Source of the DNA: Variovorax sp. OAS795
Lineage (GTDB): Bacteria; Pseudomonadota; Gammaproteobacteria; Burkholderiales; Burkholderiaceae_C
Assembly: GCF_040546685.1 (NCBI RefSeq)
Contig: NZ_JBEPOH010000001.1
Coordinates: 4,774,001 to 4,838,000, forward strand
Direction of reading: 5' to 3'
Length of the DNA: 64,000 nucleotides
Shown: positions 57,633 to 64,000 of the stretch, in pieces
Numbering within the stretch: the first letter of the stretch is position 1
Layout: each line of letters begins with the position of its first letter
Notes under the pieces: generated by a model
The model's input: the letters and a program-made list of their open reading frames with translations, nothing else
What the model was told of the DNA's origin: nothing
Databases searched by the model: none
Program-made: the position numbers and the translations under genes

Positions 57633-58810
57633 GCCTGCACCTTCATGGCCGGCGATGGGTCGGGCTGCTGCTCGCCTTGCTGCGGAGTCCGGCACGCGGC
57701 CGCGGGCGCCGGCACGGCATGGCCGCGCTTGAGCCACAGGTAGAGCCCGCTGCCCAGGACGATGATGGTCGCGATGTCGAGCAGCGCCCAGATGATCTGC
57801 ATCGGCATGCCCGCATAGTCGCCGAAGTGCAGCGGCTGCGAGACCAGCAGCGCCGTCAGGTACCACGGCATCTTCGGGGCGGCAGTCACCTGCGCGGTCT
57901 TGGCATCGACCAGCACCGGCTGCAGCAGCTTCGAAGTGAAGGGCTCGTTGCCGCGCATGAAGAAGGTCGTGTGGTGCGGGCTCGAGAACGATGTGCCCGG
58001 AAACGCGATGAAGGACAGCTTCATGCCGGGCGCCTGCCGATGCGCAACCTCCATCGAGCGCTGCACCGAGGCACGCTCGGCCACGGGCACGGTCGGTTCG
58101 TTCTTGTAGGGGGCGAGCAGCGTGCTGAGCTGGTCGTACTGCCAGTACTTGATGATCAGGTCGGCCCAGGTGTTGATCATGCCGGTGGAGCCCACGACGA
58201 ACAGCCACACCAGCGTGACGATGCCCAGCAGGTTGTGCAGGTCGAGCCACTTGAGGCGCGGCCGCTTCTCGCGCCGCACGGTGCCGAAATCGAGCTTGCG
58301 CATGAACGGCGCATAGAGCACCACGCCCGAGGCGATGGCCACCAGCAGCAGCAGGCCCATGAAGCCGAGGAAGAGCTTGCCCGCAAGCCCCGCGAACAGG
58401 TCGATGTGCAGCTTGAACATCACGTACATGAAGCCCTCGTCGAACTTGGGCTGCGCGAGAACCGCGCCGGTGCGCGCATCGATGGCGACGGACTTGAAAT
58501 CTTCGGTGGGCTCGGGCGTGGGCGTGAGCGTGACGAGCCAGAGGCCGTCGTCGTCCTCGGGCTGCGAGACGAACTGCACCACGCGGTCGGGGTGCTTGGC
58601 GCGCGCGGTTTCCAGCACGCGGTCCAGGCTCACACGCGGGGTGTCCGCGGGCATCTTGGGCGCCTCCACCTCGGTGCCCAGCAGGTGGCCGATCTCGTGA
58701 TGGAAGATCAGCGGCAATCCCGTGATGCACAACAGCAGCATGAACACCGTGCACACGAGGCTGCTCCACTTGTGCACCCAGGCCCAGGCCTTGATCTTTC
58801 GGCTGTTCAT
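57629..58810 (-). CDS. PepSY-associated transmembrane protein (siderophore/iron uptake type)
   Basis: A 393-residue inner-membrane protein of the PepSY_TM family. It starts MNSRKIKAWAWVHKWSSLVCTVFMLLLCITGLPLIFHHEIG, the typical first helix with conserved His and Trp. A periplasmic PepSY-like segment follows (VLAQPKFDEGFMYVMFKLHIDLFAG), then helices around residues 140-165, 190-215 and 345-370. Such proteins accompany TonB receptors and are thought to be ferric-siderophore reductases or accessory iron-transfer proteins. It lies 29 bases after the receptor gene. The ATG at 58810 was chosen. Confidence 0.9.
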   Translation of the reverse strand: MNSRKIKAWAWVHKWSSLVCTVFMLLLCITGLPLIFHHEIGHLLGTEVEAPKMPADTPRVSLDRVLETARAKHPDRVVQFVSQPEDDDGLWLVTLTPTPEPTEDFKSVAIDARTGAVLAQPKFDEGFMYVMFKLHIDLFAGLAGKLFLGFMGLLLLVAIASGVVLYAPFMRKLDFGTVRREKRPRLKWLDLHNLLGIVTLVWLFVVGSTGMINTWADLIIKYWQYDQLSTLLAPYKNEPTVPVAERASVQRSMEVAHRQAPGMKLSFIAFPGTSFSSPHHTTFFMRGNEPFTSKLLQPVLVDAKTAQVTAAPKMPWYLTALLVSQPLHFGDYAGMPMQIIWALLDIATIIVLGSGLYLWLKRGHAVPAPAAACRTPQQGEQQPDPSPAMKVQA

Positions 58811-58839
58811 GTGTCGATGCCCTCGTCGAAAGTGAAATG

Positions 58840-60942
58840 TCAGAAGCGGTAGGTCACGCTGGCCACGACGCTGCGGCGGGAGCCGTACCAGCAATCACCG
58901 CGCGAGAGACAGGTGCTGACGTAGACCTTGTCCGTCACGTTGTTGATGTTGAGCGCGTAGCGCCAGCGCGCGTTTTCGTACGCAAAGACCAGGTCGGCCA
59001 GTGCCACGCCCGGCACGCGCGGACCGACGCCGAATTGCAGGTCGCGGAACGAACTCATCACGCGCACGCCGGCACCGGCCGAGAAGCCGCTGACATTGCC
59101 GATCGCGAAACGGTACTTGGCCCAGACGCTCGCCTGGTGCTTCGGCAGGCCCTCGATCTGCTCGTCCGCGTCGGTGTAGTTGTAGTGGGCGACCAGGTCG
59201 AGGTTCGATCCGATCGAACCCTTGGCTTCGAGTTCGACACCCTGCGTCCTGGTCTTGCCGGCCTGCGCATACACGTTCAACGCCGGCGAGGTGATCTGGT
59301 TCTTTTCGCGCAGGTCGTATACCGCGGCGCTGAACGCCAGCGCGCGGTCCTTCGGCTCGTACTTGATGCCGGCCTCCCATTGCTCGCCGCGCAGCGGCGT
59401 GAAGATCCGTCCGTTGATCGGCGACTGCGGCGTGAACGATTCGCTGTAGCTCAGGTACGGCGACCAGCCAGAGGGCAATGCGTACATCAGGCCGAAGCGC
59501 TTGGTCGTTGCACTGCTTTCCTCGGCCTCGCTGCCCGCGGCGCTGGACACGGCCTTGTCGTGGCGCAGGCCGGCGACGAAGATCCAGTTGCCGAGCTTCA
59601 TCTGGTCCTGCAGATAGATGCCGTTCTGGCGCTGCCGCGTGCGCGGCAATGCAGTGCGCTCGGGCAGGTCGACGTGGCCATACACCGGCGCGTAGACGTC
59701 GATGGTGTCGACCGTCGTTCCGCCCCAGACGTTCTCGCGCTGGCGTGCGAAGTCCGCCCCGACCAGCAGCGTGTGCTTGAGCGCACCGGTCTGGAAATGG
59801 CCCTCGACATGGTTGTCGAGCGTCTGTGTGCGGTTGCGCGTCAGGTAGCTGTCGTAGTAGCGGCCGAGCACGCGCTTGAAGACCGGGTCAGTCGCATCCC
59901 AGCTTTGCGCGCCGCTGAACGCCGCACCATAGTGGTAGCGGTTGTCGTTCTCGTTGCGTGCATAGCGGAAGTTCTGCCGGAAGGTCCAGCTCTCGTTGAA
60001 CTTGTGCTCGAATTGCCAGCCGAAGGTCTGCCGCTCGCTGTCGTAGTAGTCGAGGCCCGGCTCGCCGATGAAGCGGCTGGTCGGCAATCGCCCATTCGGG
60101 TTCGGCAGCAGCGTGCCTTCCCACGGCAGGAACTGCGAGCTGCTGCCGCTCTTGTCCTTCTGCCACAAGCCTTGCAGGGTGAGCGAGGTGGCCGCGCTGG
60201 GCCGCCAGGTGAGCGACGGCGCGATGACGCTGCGGTCGTCGGGCACGTGGTCGACCTGCGTGTCCGACTTGCGCTGTAAGGCGATCAGCCGGTACGACAC
60301 CGTGCCGTCGGCGTTCAGGGGGCCGGTCAGGTCGGCCTGGATCTGCTTGCGCCCGAAGCTGCCGAACTGAATGCCCACCTCGCGCTGCGACTCCTGCAGC
60401 GGCCGCTTGCTCACCATGTTGACCACGCCCGCGGCCGTGCCGGCACCGAACAGCATGCCCGAAGGTCCGCGCAGCACTTCGAGACGTTCCAGCGTGTAGG
60501 GCTCGGTGCGCGTGGTGCTGGTGTAGTAGCCGTAGGCTTGGCGCAGGCCGTCCAGGTAGACGTCGGGCGTGGCGCCGCGCACGCGCACGGAGTCGGTCCG
60601 TGAATCGAGTCCGTAGGCGTCGGAGCGCACGCCGGCGGCGTAGTTGAGTGCGTCCTGAACGTTGTTGGCGCCCTGGTCCACCATCTGGTCGCGCGTGACC
60701 ACGGTGACGGACTGCGGGGTTTCCGACAGCGGCGTGTCGGTCTTGGTGGCAGTGGCGGCATTCCTGGCGCGGTACCCGATCACCGGCGACGTTGCGGTCT
60801 CGGGCTCGGCATTTGCATCGACCTTCACCTCCGGCAGCGCGCCGGGCGCCGTGGTCTGGGCCAGAACCTGCTGATGCACATGAATGGCCATGCAGCCGGC
60901 CAGCACCGTGGCGACCCTGCGCCGCGCCATCGAACCCTTCAT
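58840..60942 (-). CDS. TonB-dependent siderophore receptor
   Basis: An outer-membrane receptor probably importing a ferric siderophore. The 700-residue precursor has a signal peptide (about residues 1-29, ending QQVLAQ) and a TonB-box-like LPEVKVDA. The plug domain follows (TDTPLSETPQSVTVVTRDQMVDQ, GAGTAAGVVNMVSKRP). The 22-strand barrel ends in the usual aromatic residue (VTYRF). NVTDKVYVSTC and CWYGSRRSVVASV near the end fit FhuA/FpvA-like receptors. GGAGAAGGA precedes the ATG. A Fur-like box lies 24 bases upstream. Confidence 0.94.
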   Translation of the reverse strand: MKGSMARRRVATVLAGCMAIHVHQQVLAQTTAPGALPEVKVDANAEPETATSPVIGYRARNAATATKTDTPLSETPQSVTVVTRDQMVDQGANNVQDALNYAAGVRSDAYGLDSRTDSVRVRGATPDVYLDGLRQAYGYYTSTTRTEPYTLERLEVLRGPSGMLFGAGTAAGVVNMVSKRPLQESQREVGIQFGSFGRKQIQADLTGPLNADGTVSYRLIALQRKSDTQVDHVPDDRSVIAPSLTWRPSAATSLTLQGLWQKDKSGSSSQFLPWEGTLLPNPNGRLPTSRFIGEPGLDYYDSERQTFGWQFEHKFNESWTFRQNFRYARNENDNRYHYGAAFSGAQSWDATDPVFKRVLGRYYDSYLTRNRTQTLDNHVEGHFQTGALKHTLLVGADFARQRENVWGGTTVDTIDVYAPVYGHVDLPERTALPRTRQRQNGIYLQDQMKLGNWIFVAGLRHDKAVSSAAGSEAEESSATTKRFGLMYALPSGWSPYLSYSESFTPQSPINGRIFTPLRGEQWEAGIKYEPKDRALAFSAAVYDLREKNQITSPALNVYAQAGKTRTQGVELEAKGSIGSNLDLVAHYNYTDADEQIEGLPKHQASVWAKYRFAIGNVSGFSAGAGVRVMSSFRDLQFGVGPRVPGVALADLVFAYENARWRYALNINNVTDKVYVSTCLSRGDCWYGSRRSVVASVTYRF

Positions 60943-60965
60943 TCCTTCTCCGCCTCTGAATACTA

Positions 60966-60990
60966 TTAAGAACGATTCGCATTCTAATAA
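60966..60990. promoter_or_regulatory. Fur-box-like dyad upstream of the TonB receptor
   Basis: The AT-rich stretch reads, on the minus strand, TTATTAGAATGCGAATCGTTC and onward. It resembles betaproteobacterial Fur boxes of the AATGCGAAT-x-ATTCTTA kind and lies in the divergent gap between the receptor and the phospholipase-like gene. Repression under iron sufficiency is expected. Confidence 0.65.
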
Positions 60991-61118
60991 TGAGAAGGCC
61001 TCATTTGTTTCGATTTCCCCGGAGCGACAAGGGGCGTTCAGCCTCTGCGGCGGGCCTCCGTGGCCGGATGCAAAGCGGCTACGATCCGGCCGCACGTTCT
61101 GTGCGTTGGCAGGCCCCC

Positions 61119-62723
61119 ATGCTCAAGCTCATTGCCCCGTCGTTTCCCTCGTTGCGTGGCTTGGCGCTGCGGCTGGTGGCTGTTGGACTGGCCATGGTCC
61201 TGTCAGGATGCGCCGGCCTTCCTCCACGCGAGGCCGAGCCGCCGACGCTCTCGATGGGGGCCTCCCCTGCCACCACGCTCGGCCGTGCTGCGGCGAGCCT
61301 GGACGCCGGGGCGCAAGACGGGCTCTCGAGCATCCGGCCGCTCGTGGAGGCATCCTTCGCGCTCGACGCCCGGCTCGAGCTGATGCGCCGGGCAGAGACT
61401 TCGCTCGATGTCCAGACCTACCAGCTCGGCAACGACAAGACCGGCCGATTGCTGCTGCGCGAGCTGCGCAACGCCGCCCGTCGCGGCGTGCGGGTGCGCC
61501 TGCTGCTCGACGATTTCTACACGACAGGCATGGACCGCCTGCTGCTCGGCCTTGCCGCGGAGCCGAATGCCGAGGTCCGGCTGTTCAATCCTTTCGTGAA
61601 CGCCCGCGATCACTCGGCGACGCGGTGGCTCGAGTTCTTTGGCGACTTCCGCCGCCTGAACCACCGGATGCACAACAAGCTCTTCGTGGCCGACGGCGCC
61701 ATGGCGATAGCTGGCGGCCGCAACCTGGCCGACGAATACTTCCTGCGCAGCGACGGCGCCAACTTCATCGACTTCGAACTGGCCATGGCCGGTCCGGTGG
61801 TGCCGGAAGCGGCGCGCATCTTCGACACGTACTGGAACAGCGACGTGGTCTATCCGCTCCAGCGGATTGCCGGCGAGAGCGGCAGCCGGGAGGCGCTGAA
61901 ATCCGAGTTCGAGGCCGCCACCGCACCGGCCAACGCACCGCCGCCAGCCCAGCTCTCCGGAACCGATCTGATGGGCGACCCGCCGCTCGGCACCCAGCTG
62001 GCCGATCTTGCGCGGGTCAAATGGATGCGCGCCGACGCCCATGCCGCGGCCGACAGCCCCCACAAGGCCCTCGGCACCCTTGCCTCACCGGCCGAGTCGC
62101 TCGCGGCGCGTTTCCACGAAATGACAGCCACCGCGCGCTCGGACGTGATCGTCATATCGCCCTATTTCATTCCTGGCGACGAAGGCATGGCGCGCATCCG
62201 GGAGGGGCGCGCGCGCGGCGTGCGAATCAGCATCGTCACCAACTCCCTTGCCGACAGCGATGAGCCGCTGGTCAACATCAACTACAACCGCTTCCGCGTC
62301 GACATGCTCAAGCTGGGCGTGAACCTGTACGAGGTCAGCACCGAGCAGCTCAAGCGCAACCGCCAGTTCCGGACCCTGCTCAAGAAAGCCCGTGGCCGCC
62401 TGCATGCCAAGCTGGCGCTGATCGATCGCGAATGGGTGCTGCTCGGCTCCATGAACCTCGACCCCCGTTCGGCGCGGCTGAACACCGAGTTCGGCGTGCG
62501 CGTGCGCAGCTTCGAGCTGGCCCAGGCACTGCTCTACGCCTACCAGCTGGACGACATCGAGGGTGTCTACCGCGTGGTCCTCATGCCCGACGGCAAGAAC
62601 GTGCAATGGATCGGCACCGGCGACGTCGACAACGAAGTGCTGGACAGCGAACCCGACTCGAGCTTGCTGACGCGGCTACAGCTGCTGCTGTTTTCGTGGT
62701 TCGTGCCGACGGACCAGTTGTGA
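61119..62723 (+). CDS. Phospholipase D family lipoprotein (ClsC/YmdC-like cardiolipin synthase)
   Basis: A 534-residue protein with two HKD motifs: HNKLFVADGAMAIAGGRN (about residue 185) and HAKLALIDREWVLLGSMN (about 429). It matches the PLD-type cardiolipin synthases of the ClsC/YmdC group, which have a dispensable membrane anchor. The signal ends in a lipobox (VLSGC, Cys27), which would place it in the envelope. The ATG at 61119 was chosen; its ribosome site is weak, and an in-frame ATG at 61068 is an alternative. It is divergent from the TonB receptor, with a 176-base gap. Confidence 0.87.
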   Translation: MLKLIAPSFPSLRGLALRLVAVGLAMVLSGCAGLPPREAEPPTLSMGASPATTLGRAAASLDAGAQDGLSSIRPLVEASFALDARLELMRRAETSLDVQTYQLGNDKTGRLLLRELRNAARRGVRVRLLLDDFYTTGMDRLLLGLAAEPNAEVRLFNPFVNARDHSATRWLEFFGDFRRLNHRMHNKLFVADGAMAIAGGRNLADEYFLRSDGANFIDFELAMAGPVVPEAARIFDTYWNSDVVYPLQRIAGESGSREALKSEFEAATAPANAPPPAQLSGTDLMGDPPLGTQLADLARVKWMRADAHAAADSPHKALGTLASPAESLAARFHEMTATARSDVIVISPYFIPGDEGMARIREGRARGVRISIVTNSLADSDEPLVNINYNRFRVDMLKLGVNLYEVSTEQLKRNRQFRTLLKKARGRLHAKLALIDREWVLLGSMNLDPRSARLNTEFGVRVRSFELAQALLYAYQLDDIEGVYRVVLMPDGKNVQWIGTGDVDNEVLDSEPDSSLLTRLQLLLFSWFVPTDQL

Positions 62724-62773
62724 GTCTTGGCAACGTTGTACTTGAGTACCGATGCACTATCGACAATATCCCA

Positions 62774-62790
62774 CGCGAGCCAAGCTCGCG
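62774..62790. terminator. Perfect inverted repeat between convergent genes
   Basis: CGCGAGC (62774-62780) and GCTCGCG (62784-62790) form a 7-bp stem with a CAA loop in the 71-base gap between the convergent phospholipase and transglycosylase genes. No U-run follows on either strand, so it is at best a weak terminator. Confidence 0.35.
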
Positions 62791-62794
62791 AAAG

Positions 62795-63447
62795 TCAGGC
62801 TGCCGAGCGGTCCCTGTCCACGAATGTCCAGAGCCGCTGGTTCGAGAACACAGCGTTCGGGTACGGCGCCTTGCCCCGGCTGCCGTTGTAGCGCCCGAGG
62901 GTCATGTACAGGTCGCCGTTCTCGCGGTCGAGGTAGTGGCGCAGGATGACGCAGCCGAAGCGCAGGTTGGTCTGCATGTGGAACAGCTTGGCGGGGTCGC
63001 TGTCGCCAATCACGCGGGTCCAGAACGGCATGACCTGCATGTAGCCGCGCGCGCCGGCGCTGGAGACGGCGAACTTGCGGAAGTTGCTCTCGACCTGGAC
63101 CAGGCCGAGCACCAGGCTCACGTCGAGCCCCGAGCGCTTGCTTTCGTACCAGACGGTCTGGAGGAATTCCTTGCGCGTCGGCCAGTCGGCGATTTTCTTC
63201 TTGAGCCGCTCGCTCATTTCACCGAGCCAGCGCAGGTACGTCAGGCGCGCCTCGGTGCTGGAGAACTCGGGCACCGGCGGCGCCTTGTTGTGCACGGCCG
63301 AACTCAGCGCCGTGCGCACCGAGTCGATCAGCGGCTCTTCGATCTGCGCGCCGGCGTGGGCCGCCTGCGGCAGCGACAGCACCGAGAGCGCGCCTGCCGC
63401 CGCGGCCCCGCCCAGGCACCGGCGTCGCGAGAGGCCGCCCTCCAGGC

Positions 63448-63451
<4 letters not shown>
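62795..63451 (-). CDS. Lytic transglycosylase (SLT domain) with a Tat-like signal
   Basis: A periplasmic peptidoglycan-cleaving enzyme. The 218-residue precursor has an [15 protein letters not shown] signal, which reads as a twin-arginine or lipoprotein-like signal, cleaved near residue 33 (AAHAG). The SLT domain shows the catalytic Glu in [28 protein letters not shown], then [17 protein letters not shown] and RYNGS. Upstream is a helical region of about 90 residues. Its ATG overlaps the proS stop as ATGA. Confidence 0.92.

Positions 63452-64000
<549 letters not shown>

Overview
The window is a gene-dense stretch of high-GC chromosome (roughly two thirds G+C by eye) with no intergenic gap above about 240 bases. 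Gene order and content point to a betaproteobacterium of the order Burkholderiales, most likely family Comamonadaceae and Variovorax-like. This is inferred from the mla-bolA-murA-his-tat superoperon, the pilMNOPQ-aroKB-dgt block, system II (ResB/CcsB) cytochrome c maturation and Comamonadaceae-style intergenic repeats. No database search was possible. I saw no tRNA, rRNA, CRISPR array, prophage or complete insertion sequence.

Layout. 1-1258: a DegS/DegQ-type periplasmic protease. 1263-5267 (minus): tatC, tatB, tatA, a HIT protein, a DUF4870-type membrane protein, hisE, hisI, hisF. 5290-9741: an island splitting the histidine genes (mutarotase, a plus-strand dicarboxylate/glutamate-type symporter, a plus-strand solute-binding protein, an AAA ATPase). 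9761-16194 (minus): hisA, hisH, hisB, hisC, a Rap1a/Tai-like secreted protein, a lipoprotein, hisD, hisG. 16223-23699 (minus): murA, bolA/ibaG, a YadH/YadG exporter, mlaB, mlaC, mlaA, mlaD, mlaE, mlaF. 23798-30074 (minus): gltD and gltB, with an AT-rich leader next to a REP-associated transposase at 30252-30947.

30982-41707 (minus): a methyltransferase, a DUF1415 protein, an MFS transporter, dgt, aroB, aroK, pilQ, pilP, pilO, pilN and pilM, with many ATGA stop/start overlaps. 41945-46260: mrcA (plus), cyaY (minus), then lptM and lysA (plus). 46273-52363 (minus): msrQ, msrP, ccsB, resB and a diheme cytochrome c4. 52434-54179 (plus): engB and an alpha/beta hydrolase. 54199-55976 (minus): two lipid A-type acyltransferases, divergent from metK (56195-57376, plus), which has a long structured leader. 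57453-60942 (minus): an iron-responsive group (small membrane protein, PepSY protein, TonB receptor) behind a Fur-like box. 61119-62723 (plus): a phospholipase D/cardiolipin synthase-like lipoprotein. 62795-64000 (minus): a lytic transglycosylase and the 3' part of proS.

The genes are mostly core housekeeping: envelope building and lipid asymmetry (mla, murA, mrcA, acyltransferases, lptM), histidine, aromatic, lysine and glutamate biosynthesis, type IV pilus assembly, Tat export with a plausible Tat substrate (msrP), and cytochrome c maturation. The points that most deserve a second look are the metK leader with two mutually exclusive hairpins, the uncharacterised gene pair inside the his cluster, the terminator abutting the mlaF start codon, the RAYT-type transposase and its repeat-like sequence in the gltB leader, and several start codons placed where a leaderless transcript would begin.
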